Source of the DNA: Phoronis australis
Lineage: Eukaryota; Phoronida; Phoronidae
NCBI GenBank assembly: GCA_002633005.1
Contig: NMRA01000282.1
Location: 495,460 to 559,459, forward strand
DNA: 64,000 nt
Direction: 5' to 3'
Shown piece by piece: positions 1-11,302 of this stretch. The number at the start of each line of letters is the position of its first letter. Within the stretch, counting starts at the first letter, position 1. The notes under the pieces were generated by a model. It was not told the DNA's origin, did not search any database, and saw nothing but the letters and a program-made list of their open reading frames with translations. Position numbers and translations under genes: made by a program.

Positions 1-964
1 TGAATGGTTAAAATTGGTGAATAAAAGATCGACCGCAAAAAAGGTTGGTTAAAATTTAGGTTATTGTACTGACATGTAATTTTATTTAGTGCAGTGAACG
101 TGATTATTTGAGTGAAGTAAACAAGTTTCCTCGTGTTGGCAAGATCACGCCTACGCGATCTTGTCCATTAATAAGGATTCCAAGTTCACGCACAGCATAA
201 ACACGTGTATCTCATGTGTAAGCCGGTGTACCGGCGTATAGGCATACATTGAAGTCCGCGTATCGTTTGGCTAAATTTCTCAGTTTTTCATTGAACAAGT
301 TGCCTCAGCGCTCTCTCAATGTCGTTATGATTGTACTTGCATCTTTTTGTATTTGTTGTTTACAAAACCTTCAAATATAAACCTTTAAATATTCTTTACC
401 AATTACCTCAGCTCAAACAAAGCTGAAGGTCCAGATCTGTNTCGGCTGCTTTTGTCGGTAAAAGGACCACATCGTCGGAAATTCGAGCCCCCCCATATTA
501 AAGGCTGGGTGCGCGCAGGATATGTGAATGGTTAAAATTGGTGAATAAAAGATCGACCGCAAAAAGGTTGGTTCAAATTTAGGTTATTATACTGACATGC
601 AATTTTATTTAGTGCAGTGAACGTGATTATTTGAGTGAAGTAAACAAGTTTCCTCGTGTTGGCAAGATCACGCCTACTCGATCTTGTCCATTAATAAGGA
701 TTCCAAGTTCACGCACAGCATAAACACGTGTATCTCATGTGTAAGCCGGTGTACCGGCGTATAGGCATACATTGAAGTCCGCGTATCGTTTGGCTAAATT
801 TCTCAGTTTTTCATTGAACAAGTTGCCTCAGCGCTCTCTCAATGTCGTTATGATTGTACTTGCATGTTTTTATATTTGTTATTTACAAAACCTTCAAATA
901 TAAACTTTTAAATATTCTTTACCAATTACCTCAGCTCAAACAAAGCTGAAGGTCCAGATCTGTC
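1..964. repeat. Direct duplication of about 439 bp around a contig join
   Basis: Bases 2-440 recur at 526-964 with only scattered substitutions. The first copy stops exactly at the N at 441. The 442-525 spacer is a diverged inverted copy of 29111-29195, sharing the GCGCGCACCCAGCCT stretch. No coding potential is seen. The edge at the N suggests overlapping contigs or two alleles rather than a true tandem repeat. Confidence 0.8.
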
Positions 965-1260
965 TCTTGAACATGAATCTAAATAAATTCCTGGTGTGAC
1001 GGCAAAATATTTGTTGAGTGTGCTAGTGCTTGCTGAATCAAGTTCCGTTGGGTATTTAAGGAACCATGCGAACTTAACAGGTTATATTTCGCTTCTTTAC
1101 CTTTACCCTACGACAATGACGATTCTACTTTAATTACTATTTCCAACAGGATGTTACATTTATTATTTTTTATTAATTTATTTTGGTAATTTATTCGTTG
1201 TTGTTTATCTTGTGTAATTCCTTTAAAGTGACATTATTTTGGCGAGAAAAAGAATTTTCT
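965..1260. other. AT-rich stretch, nothing recognised
   Basis: No open frame, RNA gene or repeat relationship to the rest of the window could be seen here. Confidence 0.4.
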
Positions 1261-1746
1261 GACATGAGCCTCAGCGCAGAATGATACTCTCGTGTCCGAC
1301 TAAACGCTCTCACTAACGGGTATTGACTGAGCTCAATCCCCCTCAGTCGTACATGTTCGCTATATTGCCGTTGGGGTGTATATATGTTATCCTCTGCTTA
1401 TTTCATGCGTCACTTTTACTTTCGTGTTTGTACATTCATATTATATCTGCCAAATAAATCTACCTACCTATCTATCTATTTATCTGTCTATTTATTTATA
1501 ACTTTGTAGACTAACTAAATATGCATTTTCTGGGAAATGCGACAATCCCAAAATTCAAAATTTTTATGCTGGCATAGAGATGTAGCGAGGTGCGTTTCAA
1601 AACCGAGAAGTAGTGAAGAAATCTTAAGGGGCAAAACGGTGTACTCTTGAGTAGTCTCTCAAAATCAAGGCGACTGTTGCCTTGAGCCTTTTATGACTTG
1701 GACTTGTCTAGTGCGCCCACGAAGGGCCCCGCCTTGCAGTTACAGT
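1261..1746. repeat. Dispersed segment, copy of 39388-39905
   Basis: The segment matches 39388-39905 in the same orientation. Shared blocks include CGTCCGACTAAACGCTC, GCCGTTGGGGTGTAT and a CTAC/CTAT microsatellite (about 1463-1505 here, 39594-39655 there). The match continues to the GCCTTGCAGTTACAG block at about 1732-1746, where the LTR-like sequence begins. No gene is seen. Confidence 0.7.
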
Positions 1747-1747
1747 T

Positions 1748-2200
1748 ATATGCGTCAGGAGTGGACTGACAATGTTTTAGCTTTATTATTTTGTTCTATT
1801 GTTCTGTTTGTGTTCTAGCACTAGCAGATGGATATTGTGGCATGACCCCTAAGGTCAGGTCAGAGATGATGTTACTTTTTTACCAAAGAATAGTTTGGAA
1901 TATTCTAGAAGAATCTAGCATGTAAGTGATTAATGTAATCTGGAACATTCTAGATCCTAGTATATGTTTGTAGAATGAGTGGGTAGATTCAGGAAAGCTC
2001 TAGAATGTGCTTGAATTGGTGAAAAGTTCTAGAATACTGCATGAGGCTATATATACCCAAACACATGTTTGTGACAGTCAGTTAAAAGTTGGAAATCAGT
2101 TTGTTAGGCCTACAAGGGAGTTACAGTTGACTTGCACTGAAGAGAATCAGTAGTTACAGCGACTGCTACAAAGACAGCAGGTTATTGAATTAGCGAGTGT
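1748..2200 (+). mobile_element. LTR-like sequence of a Ty3/gypsy-type element (solo)
   Basis: The sequence is related, in opposite orientation, to the LTR at 32157-32640 and to 59599-60207. Shared blocks are GTCAGGAGTGGACTGACA near the start, clusters of TCTAGAA motifs, and a TATATATA box near 2045. It lies between two blocks that are conserved in the 39.4-40.6 kb paralogue, which has unrelated sequence at this place. This fits an insertion or replacement. No internal coding region adjoins it, and exact ends and a target duplication were not resolved. Confidence 0.65.
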
Positions 2201-2205
2201 AAAAG

Positions 2206-2580
2206 TTTATTAAAACCTGACACTTGCAAAACAGCAATCTTTCAACCGGGTGAGTGGTTATCAGCACAATAAATAACTCCAAAATAGATGCTAGATTTAT
2301 AGGAGCATTTTTCAAAGTCCTCGTTGATGAGGTACTCAGTTTTCCGTCCCGGGAATGTCGCACCAGAAAAGTTTTCAACAAATTTGTTTCAACCATGTTT
2401 TCTTGGAATTCCTTATTTGTAGCATGGTTAGGTGACTAGACTACTTGGCTTCCACTTAACTGTCAATACTAAGGACAGTCCATATGGTTAGGTGACTAGA
2501 CTACTTGGCTTCCACTTAACTGCCAACACTAAGGTCAGTCCATACAAATTAGGCCTCATGATTTTTATCGGTCACATATA
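2206..2580. repeat. Dispersed segment, copy of about 40290-40585
   Basis: The match to 40290-40585 runs from TTTATTAAAA to GATTTTTATCGG, just before element 1 begins. Within it a 60-bp unit is tandemly doubled (2424-2483 and 2484-2543, both starting ATGGTTAGGTGACTAGAC). The paralogue has one unit, so the doubling is specific to this copy. Confidence 0.7.
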
Positions 2581-3518
2581 GACCGGGATCCCAGAGCTTT
2601 TTTGGGCATGAAAAGGTAACCAATTTTATTTGATGCCAAAGTACTCTGTAGGTATCCTGATGCTTGGAAATGGCCGTCTGGCAGGTTCGCTCTAGTGGGT
2701 GTGGTCAGGGGAGCCAAGAGAATTACACTCAAAAATTGAGCTAGATCAACGTTTCTGGTAACCACTTAAAACTGCCTTCAATACCTGCTACGTCATCCAT
2801 TGTATCAAAATTGGTCACTGCCAGACAATTTCAGTGGTGGGGAGTACCCGCCAGACGGACATATACAGGGTACAAAAATTGAGCTAGATCAATCCAAGAG
2901 GTAACCGCTTGAAACCAATCGCAAAATATTCACCGTAAGCTCAGGTATCACGAATAAACACTGCCAGACAAATCTAGTGGTGGGTTACCCCCGCCAGACA
3001 CGCCCAAATACCTGAATTGAGCTAGATCAACCCATCAGGTAACCGTTTGAAACCAATTGCACAATGTTCAGCATCACTGAACATGGCACAACAGTTAGAT
3101 GCCAGACAATTTCAGTGGTGGGGTGCCCCTGCCAGACGATTATCAAAAAGGGTTAAAAATTGAGCTAGATCAACCCAAGAGGTAACCGCCTAAAACCAGT
3201 TCCAAAATATTCACCGCAAGCCCAGGTATCACGAATGAACACTGCCAGACAAATCTAGTGGTGGGTTAGCTCCGCCAGACACACCCAAATACATGAATTG
3301 AGCTAGATCAACCCAAGAGGCAACCACATAAAACCAGTTGCAAAATATTTGCCGTAAGCCCAGGTATTAAGAATAAATACTGCCAGACAAATCTAGTGGT
3401 GGGTTATCTCCGCCAGACACGCCCAAGTACCTGAGTTGAGCTAGATCAACCCAATCGCCCGATCTTCAGCATCATTGCACGTGGCAAAACAGTAAGATGC
3501 CTCCATCAGACAACTAAA
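2581..3518 (+). repeat. Left terminal inverted repeat of element 1, six 138-bp units
   Basis: The GAGCTAGATCAA block starts at 2738, 2881, 3018, 3162, 3300 and 3438, a spacing of 137-144 bp. Each unit also has two GCCAGAC boxes around a GTGGTGGG stretch, and a GGTAACCGC block. The inner edge, GATGCCTCCATCAGACAACTAAA near 3497-3519, is matched in reverse at 7045-7066. The repeated boxes are probably transposase binding sites, which is inference. Confidence 0.85.
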
Positions 3519-3724
3519 ATTAGGAAGTAATGTGGTCCAAAAAGAGAACATTCTCGCGTTATTTCCTGCCGAAGTTTCAAATCAGCCATGCTTAAATGAG
3601 TGATTACACCTCATTGCATACTCAGACGGAAATATGAAGTCTAGTTGGCGAATGACTTAACAAAATTGTATATCTGGTTGTATTTTAGCGTGTTACTTAA
3701 GTTGCTTACATTCCTGGAAATGGG

Positions 3725-4880
3725 GACATCCTACTATTTCGAAAGTTTACTACTCGGAAGGTTCAGTGACTATTCCGAAGGTTCACTACTTCAACGATTC
3801 ACCACTCCGAAGATTCACCGCTCCAAACATATCTAAACTTTCAGACTCAGATGTAATTTTTGAACTTTTGCATGCTAAAATAAACGATATTTTGGCTATT
3901 AGATGCACCTATACCGAAAACAACGCCCGGGCACTAAAACACCTTGGGTTTTATGTAGACAATGACCACCGTCTCCAGCTGGCAAGCACAACTAGAAACG
4001 GTAGTCAGATTTCATGTGCATGCGAAATTGCCCGCATGTCTTAAAATGAGCACGCACTTGCATTTTAAAATGATAAGAAGTAGGAATACTGATGAATCAT
4101 CAGCCATGACACAATTCATCAAATTCATGTCAAGATCGAATCGTAGCGAGACGCACACTGCCGGGTCGAAACTAAATAATGTTACTAGGCCACCCTGTCC
4201 CTGCCAGTCCTCATGAAGTCGGGGAGTCCCATTTAGTCTTCTTAAGTTTGAAACCGCCGTTGGTGGCCGTAGCCGTGCCCCAGATGTTGTCTCTACTTGA
4301 GAATGAGTCGTGATCACACAACCAAAATAATGAACTGTCGAAATTCTGGGCCCAGTCTCGAATCTTTGTACTCGAAATGGACCTCGAAATAATGTTTGGC
4401 ATTTTTTAATCTACTTTTGTGCGAACTCAAGATAAGTGTCCATTACTCAATGCTCGAGTACATAATGACTTACGTAGATGATTGATTAGTCATATTTTGC
4501 AGTTGACAAAACCAACATTAAAGCTAAAAGTTTGAGTTTAAACTCGAAATTTCGAATTTTTACTTGAGTTTGTAGTACGCATATAAGCGTTTTTAAGTGC
4601 AAACTTGGACTAGAAACTCATATGCATGAACTATAATTATTCGAGCACAATCTGAGTTCGCACAAAAGGAGCAGAGAAATTGCCAAAAATAATTTCCAGT
4701 TCGTTTCGAGTACAAAGATTAGAGACCGGGCTCCGGGTTTGGAATAGGGGAAATTCAAAGTAGTGACCTTTAGAAGATAACGAACCTTCGGAGTAATGGG
4801 CATTCTGAGTACTGGACCTTCGGAGTATTGAACCTTCGTCATAATGACATGGAACCCTGGAAATCTTTTCCATCTAGTTT
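3725..4880. repeat. Foldback with minisatellite-like arms (motif GGTTCACTACTCCGAA)
   Basis: At 3740-3820 short units of about 16 bp (GGTTCA..ACT.CGAA) are repeated. At 4755-4860 the inverse motif (CTTCGGAGTA.TGAACC) is repeated. The pair encloses about 0.9 kb of AT-rich DNA. The layout suggests a nested non-autonomous element inside element 1. The right arm and neighbouring DNA recur in the second copy near 19120-19210. No coding region was recognised. Confidence 0.5.
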
Positions 4881-6110
4881 GTGGCTAGTGTGAAGTCTGC
4901 AGGGTTGTGCACCATTGACATTGATTGACTAGAGAAGATTTTCATTGACCAAAGTTGAGGTCTATGCCTACGTTTCCATCATAACGTGAAAATGTTCAGC
5001 GGTGTATTCTCAGTACAAGAAAACACATTAGTTGAATGTCTAGCTTTTAGCAAGGCGGAGGACTGACTATAATGACCTTACTGTCAGCATGTTCTGAATT
5101 TAAAGGAACAGAAACGTTCAAACGTGTACACGCATGCATGTCAATCCATCCAACAATCAAAGTGGACACTAGCTGGTTGAACAACATATTTGCAAACTTT
5201 GGCGAACACTTTCAATTCAAAATTTGAAAATGCCTACATTTCTACCGTACTATGGTTGCAATTAAACCAAAAATAGAAGAATAACAAATCTCACTTTTTC
5301 TGCTGTTGTGTTTCTTGGCCGAGTTTAAGGCATTCAAACCGCACTACTTTTTGGGAGTTCTCTCGTTGTTATTTACATTGACAGGAAGCTTACTTAGGTC
5401 TTAGGGCTAGACTTTTATGCTTAGGTATAGACATTCACTTCTGGACTCACTTGTTACCCTTTGTTGTAGCCACCACGCGCGTTGTTTATGAATAACATAA
5501 AGCCTTCTCTTATCGTATGCACGATCCTGTCATGTACACAAACAGCAGCACTCGGGCGAAGTTTGCCGAGTTCGCTCCGACGCCACGTGACGCGGTTTGA
5601 ATCAGAAGCGGATTCAAAATTATTGCTAACTTAGTTATCATTGTACTTAGCACCAGTAGCTGCAACAATTTTGTTGTTATTGTCCAATTAAACCCTATCT
5701 TTAACGAATATGCTGGGGGGGTGGACCTTTTCAGCGGGGTAGGGGTTCGATCGAATCTCCCGAACCCTCCCCCGGCTACGGCCTATGGGCCTGTACCATT
5801 AATAATTAAAGTAAAAAGGTGAAGCATAAACTAGATTGTTTATTTAATTAAACTGCAATTCAGTCACTATTTCCCAAAATATTATACATAGTGGTTGGAT
5901 ACCCCCTTCCCCAATGTGGATGCCCGGTCCGTCGCCACGGTGGCTGAGCACCATACACAACATCTATGGATAATTAATTCGAACGTGTTTTTTATTCACT
6001 ATGAAGACAAATAGCGAACAGTTCCATTGACCGCATATCTGTGTCGTGCCAATGAAATGATTGTCAATCTAACTAAACTAAAAAATAATAGGACTCATTA
6101 TACTCACGAA
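4881..6110. other. Element 1 interior without recognised gene
   Basis: This AT-rich interior of element 1 has no counterpart in element 2 up to about 5970. It is repeated almost unchanged at 19230-20520. The C/G-rich stretches at 5715-5775 and 5905-5945 are short. No gene, RNA or splice pattern was recognised. Confidence 0.5.
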
Positions 6111-6734
6111 TCAGTTGTGAATAACATGTTCGCAACATGAACAGAATTTTTTATCTACGTTACAGCTTTGATAGTTTCCACGAAATCTAACACGACTATA
6201 CGTACCCAATATCAGGTGGCGCAGAGGTGTTTTCAGCCTTTTTGGAGAACACCATATCAAACATAAAAATACAGACTGTTTCAAAGAGAGGTCAACAGCC
6301 GATCTATTGAAATTCTTTCTCGTACGTAGCACTGAGAACGCACCGTTTTCCAGCGCTTCACGTAATATTGGGTTTGCCAATTTCAACTTTTGATAAAACA
6401 ATGTTCCCCATCCGACGTAGTTTGGGCGGTTCAGGGCAAAGAATGCATTTAGCGTAGACAGAAAAATGTTGATATAGCCACTGACGTCATTGTCCTTGAC
6501 GCATCTCTGGAGTTCTTTGTGGGCTCGGTTTATGAGAAAGACGAAGATTGCCCAAAACTGACCAGTTTTGCCAAACTTGCCATTAGTCACTGTGTGAAAT
6601 GAAGGTAGATGGAGCGCAAACATAACGCAGGCGACAGCAAAAGAGACTTTTTTATTATTATTCCTTTTAGCAGTTGCATCAAATGGCTCGTCCGAAAACA
6701 AAGGAACGCAGTTTAGACTGGTAAGATAGGACAA
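6111..6734 (-). pseudogene. Fragment of the large transposon protein core in element 1
   Basis: The reading frame translates to a segment with NGKFGKTGQFWAIF, RAHKELQRCV, FFALNRPNY, WGTLFYQKL and RSAVDL. This is clearly the same protein as the element 2 core at about 13740-14080. The first part (FAVACVMFALHLPSF) matches the leader of element 2 near 9040-9090, so a deletion of about 4.6 kb joined leader to core. After SLKQSVF the similarity stops and the frame runs into deletion-joined non-coding sequence. The frame has TGG for the tryptophan where element 2 has TGA. It is too short to be an active transposase. Confidence 0.8.
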
Positions 6735-7042
6735 CGAAAAATGGAAATTAGTGAAAACACAATGTGCTATCTGTCTTGGACGGGTTTTTAGGTTTTGTTT
6801 TTAATAGTGAATTATGTGGAGTATTCCGCTGTTTTCACATGGACTTGTGAGGTCGCTCCAACCTCAGGCGCGATTTTTCTGGTTTTCATGCCCTGACATA
6901 AACTTGCATACATAAATCTCACCTTGTGCGGTGACCTATGTCGTACAGACTTAGTGGCTTTATTGAAAAACGAAGTGCCTGGTTCCTGATTGTGATGCTT
7001 ATTCAGCGTGAAGTGGCCTTATAATCAATTTTGTTTCGACTC

Positions 7043-7906
7043 TTTAGTTGTCTGATGGAGGCATCTTACTGTTTTGCCACGTGCAATGATGCTGAAGATC
7101 GGGCGATTGGTTTCAAGCGGTTTCCTGGTGGGTTGATCTAGCTCAACTCAGGTACTTGGGCGTGTCTGGCGGGGATAACCCACCACTAGATTTGTCTGGC
7201 AGTATTTATTCTTGATACCTGGGCTTACGGCAAATATTTTGCAACTGGTTTCATGCGGTTACCTCTTGGGTTGATCTAGCTCAATTCATGTATTTGGACG
7301 TGTCTGGCGGGGCTAACCCACCACTAGATTTGTCTGTCAGTGTTTATTGGTGATACCTTGACTTACGGTGAATATTTTGGAACTGGTTTTAGACGGTTAC
7401 CTCTTGGGTTGATCTAGCTCAATTTTTAACCCTTTTTGATAATCGTCTGACAGGGGCACCCCACCACTGAAATTGTCTGGCATCTAACTGTTGTGTCATG
7501 TTCAGTGATGCTGAACATCGTGCAGTTGGTTTCAAACGGTTACCTGATGGGTTGATCTAGCTCAGTTTAGGTATTTGGGCGTGTCTGGCGGGGGTAACCC
7601 ACCACTAGATTTGTCTGGCAGTGTTCATTCGTGATACCTGGGCTTAGGGTGAATATTTTGCGACTGGTTTTAAGCGGTTACCTCTTGGATTGATCTAGCT
7701 CAATTTTTGTAACCTGTATATGTTCGTCTCAGTGGCGGGTACTCCCCACCACAGAAATTGTCTGGCAGTGACCAATTTTGATGACGTAGCAGGTATCGAA
7801 GGCAGTTTTAAGTTGTTACCAGAAAAGTTGATCTAGCTCAATTTTTGAGTGTAATTCTCTTGGCTCCCCTGACCACACCCACCAGAGCGAACCTGGGATC
7901 CCGGTC
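7043..7906 (-). repeat. Right terminal inverted repeat of element 1
   Basis: This is the reverse complement of the left repeat, with the same array of units (TTGATCTAGCTCAA blocks). Next to the tip, sequence equivalent to about 108 bp of element 2 (CCAGACGGCC to AAAGATCT) is missing, with CTG at both sides of the gap. Confidence 0.85.
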
Positions 7907-7908
7907 TA
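7907..7908. other. TA shared between elements 1 and 2 (target site duplication)
   Basis: Element 1 ends CCCGGTC, then TA, then element 2 starts GACCGGG. TA also follows element 2 at 17692-17693. In the copy without element 2, the sequence reads CCCGGTC-TA-AGATGAGC (22235-22250). A single TA was therefore duplicated when element 2 inserted. Because both right ends share 16 bp, loss of element 2 by recombination would give the same result. Confidence 0.75.
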
Positions 7909-8713
7909 GACCGGGATCCCAGAGCTTTTTTGGGCATGAAAAGGTGACCAATTTTCTTTGGTGCCACAGTACTCTGTAGGTATCCTGATGCTTGGAAATG
8001 GCCGTCTGGCAGGTTCGCTCTGGTGGGTGTGGTCAGGGGAGCCAAGAGAATGACACTCGAAAATTGAGCTAGATCAACTTTTCAGATAACCACTTCAAAC
8101 TGCCTTGGATACCTACTACGTAATCCACTGTATCAAAATTGGCCACTGCCAGACAATTTCAGTGGTGGGGACTACCTGCCAGACGAACATTACAGGGTAC
8201 AAAAATTGAGCTTGATCAACCCAAGAGGTAACCGCTTGAAACCAGTCGCAAAATATTCACCGTAAGCCCAGGTATCACGAATGAACACTGCCAGACAAAT
8301 CTAGTGGTGGGTAACGCCCGCCAGACACGCCCAAATACCAGAATTTAGCTAGATCAATCCATCAGGTAACCGTTTGAAACCAATTGCACGATGTTCAGCA
8401 TCACTGAACATGGCACAAAGGTTAGATGCTAGACAATTTCTGCGGTGGGGTGCCCTTGCCAGACGATTATCAAAAAGGGCTAGAATTTAGCTAGATCAAC
8501 CCAAGAGGTAACCGCACGAAACCAGTTGCAAAATATTCACCGTAGCCCCGGGTACCACGAATAAGCACTGCAAGACAAATCTAGTGGTGGGTTAGCCCCG
8601 CCAGACATGCCCAAATACCCGAGTTGAGGTAGATCAACCCACCCTGAGGTAACCGTTTGATAACCAATTGCACTATGTTCAGCATCACTGTAGATGGTAC
8701 GACAGCGAGATGG
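7909..8713 (+). repeat. Left terminal inverted repeat of element 2
   Basis: Five tandem units, each with a GAGCTAGATCAAC-like block (near 8065, 8205, 8345, 8489 and 8627), two GCCAGAC boxes and the CAAAATATTCACCGTA stretch. It is the same family as the element 1 TIRs. Confidence 0.85.
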
Positions 8714-9899
8714 CAGGAGTAGAAACAAAATTCATTATACGCCCATTTACACTGAATAAGCACCAAGTTGAGGAACCAAGCACTTTTTGCATAAGTTGAG
8801 AGATTTTTGTCTGCAAATTTATGTCAGGGCATGAAAAATCAGAAAAATCGCGCCTGATCAGTTGAAGCGACCTCACAACTCTACGCAACAACAACGGAAT
8901 ACTCCACATAAATTCTAATTCCCAGAACCTAGAAATCCGTCCCATTTTACCAGTCTAAAGTACGTCCCCCTGTTTTCGGACGAATTTTACCCAAATCCAC
9001 ATCTCATTGGGTGTAACTCTTACAACGAGGAATAATCGAAATGGCGTCTTTTGCTGCCGTCTGCGTTATGTATGCACACCAACTACAGCCATTTCCGTTG
9101 CACACGTGCTTAACCACGACGAGCTATTTGACATGGGCGTTGAAAGCTGAAAACAACGGAGGTTTCGGGAGATTCTTGACAATTATCGGTGAGTAGTTTT
9201 CCAATATAATTGTTCATGAGTGTTGATTGCCAAGTAGTAGCGTGATTTCAAACAGGTGGAATACAATTAGAAAGCCCGTAAATCGACCTTCACATGTGCC
9301 CTGTGACATGCACAGTGAAGATAAAAGGAATTGTTAATCAAAATGTGCATTACTTAAGGGGAAGCCATGCGCGGTAAACACATCTAAAATGGCGCAGGTA
9401 TGCTATCTTTTGTGACAAACAGTTGTTTCTCCTTCGAAAACTGTTGTTGACCCCTCGCGACATTCCAGAGGTTCCTGCGTCGCTGTTATTTATTCAGATA
9501 CTTGCGTACGCACATTAGATTCAAATACATGACGAAATGTTTGGCACGACTTCGGTTTTTGCTTATGATACCGACTGAATGTCTGTAGCATACAGTAGCT
9601 AATGCAAAATTTTCTGTTCATTGCCGGCATCCTGGTAATGGAATATTGGCCTGTAAATACAACCGAGATCAGTGCGTAGTTGTCACGAATGACTACTCCT
9701 CTTTCTGTTAATTTGAATCACGAATCAACAAATGCTTGTTTTACATAACCCATAAATAATTTGCCAATACTGTAGGGAAAGGGATGAAAACGTCATTTTC
9801 ATTTTTGAGCAATGTTTTAACATTTCTGACAGCACTACGCGTAATTCCAGCTTCTTATGAATGAATATCTTTAGGACAATTAACCCCCCACCTTAAATA
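8714..9899 (+). other. Leader region of element 2
   Basis: The stretch 8740-9090 matches the inverse of 6600-6930 in element 1, so it belongs to the element. It includes a conserved short frame near 9040 (MASFAAVCVMYAHQL) whose counterpart in element 1 is fused to the core. This may be a remnant of a coding exon. A GT donor-like GGTGAGTAG lies at 9189. The rest, to 9899, is AT-rich with no recognised gene. The promoter is expected here but no convincing motif was identified. Confidence 0.5.
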
Positions 9900-10059
9900 A
9901 TGGATTCAGACGATGCGAATGAACAAGATCCCGGACTGAAAGACTCGCCTCAAGCCTCAAGCAGTACACTCACTATAAATGACCAGCAGGTAATGAACTT
10001 TTAATTTTTACTATTTAATGAAAGCTCTGTTCGTTCTGACCGTCGTTTCGCTGGGTCTG

Positions 10060-10620
10060 TATCGATGTTTTCCGGTCCCTGATTTAGCTCGTCTCCATAT
10101 GCCACAAATGATATTTTCTCGGGCCTATGTTTCCTAGCGCCGATCCTCTCCCGACCCTATATTCTTACCCAAATCCTATTTTTTCCCAGTCCAGATGTCC
10201 CTATGTTCCCCTGCCCCCATGTTCCCTCGCCCGCACCCATTTTCTGTGTATCGGAAATCAATTCCTTGAGTTGATTACATGATTTATAGATCTTGCGACT
10301 GAAAAGCGCTAGGATTCTGGACAATCATAAACATTATCAAGGTGTGATTTTGTCTACAAACAAACTGGGTTGGTCTGTCATTATCAATAAATTGCTTTAC
10401 TTGCTTTTCTGCAAGCAAATGCTCCCTTTAAACACAGAAATTGAATTAACGTACACCGATATGTGGGTACAAGGCCGGGTAATGTAGGATCAGGGTAACG
10501 TCGGGATGGGGTAACATGGGGACGGGGGAACATTGGGCAACGGAATATTGGTTGGGGAACAGAGGGTCGGGGATTGTAGTGACAGGAGAACAGTGGACAG
10601 ACCGTGTTTCGTTCTTTAGG
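10060..10620. repeat. Foldback with minisatellite arms (motif GGGGAACATGGGGACG) in intron 1
   Basis: The left arm (10072-10240) is a degenerate array of about 15-16 bp units such as CTATGTTCCCCTGCCC. The right arm (10490-10605) holds the inverse units (GGGTAACATGGGGACGG). About 240 bp of AT-rich DNA lies between. The same motif forms inverted arms at 24480-24640 and 26520-26665, so it is a dispersed family, probably the ends of a non-autonomous transposon. Confidence 0.6.
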
Positions 10621-11302
10621 GAAAAATGACACTGACATATGTATAAAGAAAACAAAACAACTTAAACCAAATAAACGTTTTTCATTACAGGTTCTTGAAA
10701 GCTAATGTATGCTGCTTCATCTGCCAAACATCGACTGGCGAGGACAGCAAGCTGAAAACTTTCAACGAAAACACTTGGTCAACACTGAAGAACGTCACTA
10801 CTCTACGTAAAAAATTAAAATGTGACAAATACTCCCTTGTTACGCAAAGAATAGCGGAAGCTAGTGAAACAGAATTATATCTTCGCTATCACCCATCGTG
10901 CCACAGAAAATACACTGCTGTAAAACGGCCAAGAGATGGACCGTCAGTTGACGACACAACTCCTAGTAAAATGGCTTGTATTGTTACAAGACCATTGCAG
11001 TCCCCTCCCAAAGTCCGATGATAAGGGCATGATGAAAAATTCTTGCATATTCTGTGGGAAACGCCGAAAGAAGAAGAATGGGCAAGAGGAACCAAGGGTC
11101 AAGATTTTAACACTGTCTGGTTGTCACTCCCTCCGCCAAGCGGCCAAATCATCTAGTAATGAGCACTTAAGAAGCTTGGTTTTCAGTGATGTTGACTTAA
11201 TAGCAAAGGAAGCTGAATACCACAAGTCCTGTCGAGCTCCCTTCACTAAGGAAACTTCTGGTCAGGAAAGTGGAAATATAAGGGATCTACACTACCAAGC
11301 AT

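Larger units (their letters stand above)
2581..7906 (-). mobile_element. Element 1: non-autonomous large-TIR DNA transposon flanked by TA
   Basis: The ends are GACCGGGATCCCAG at the left and CTGGGATCCCGGTC at the right, a perfect inverted pair. TA precedes (2579-2580) and follows (7907-7908). Both ends carry long inverted repeats of 138-bp units. Compared with element 2 it runs in the opposite direction. From 7906 leftwards it has the element 2 leader, then joins directly (near 6600) to the part of the large gene equivalent to about 13745-14080, then jumps to the equivalent of about 16430-16615. Two large internal deletions therefore removed most of the coding region. The 3519-5970 part has no counterpart in element 2. 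The right tip lacks about 108 bp that element 2 keeps next to its end. Confidence 0.85.

Noticed and set aside
2581-3480. CRISPR-like regular repeats
   Set aside because: The repeated unit is contiguous with no unique spacers, lies in inverted pairs at transposon ends and the genome is eukaryotic.
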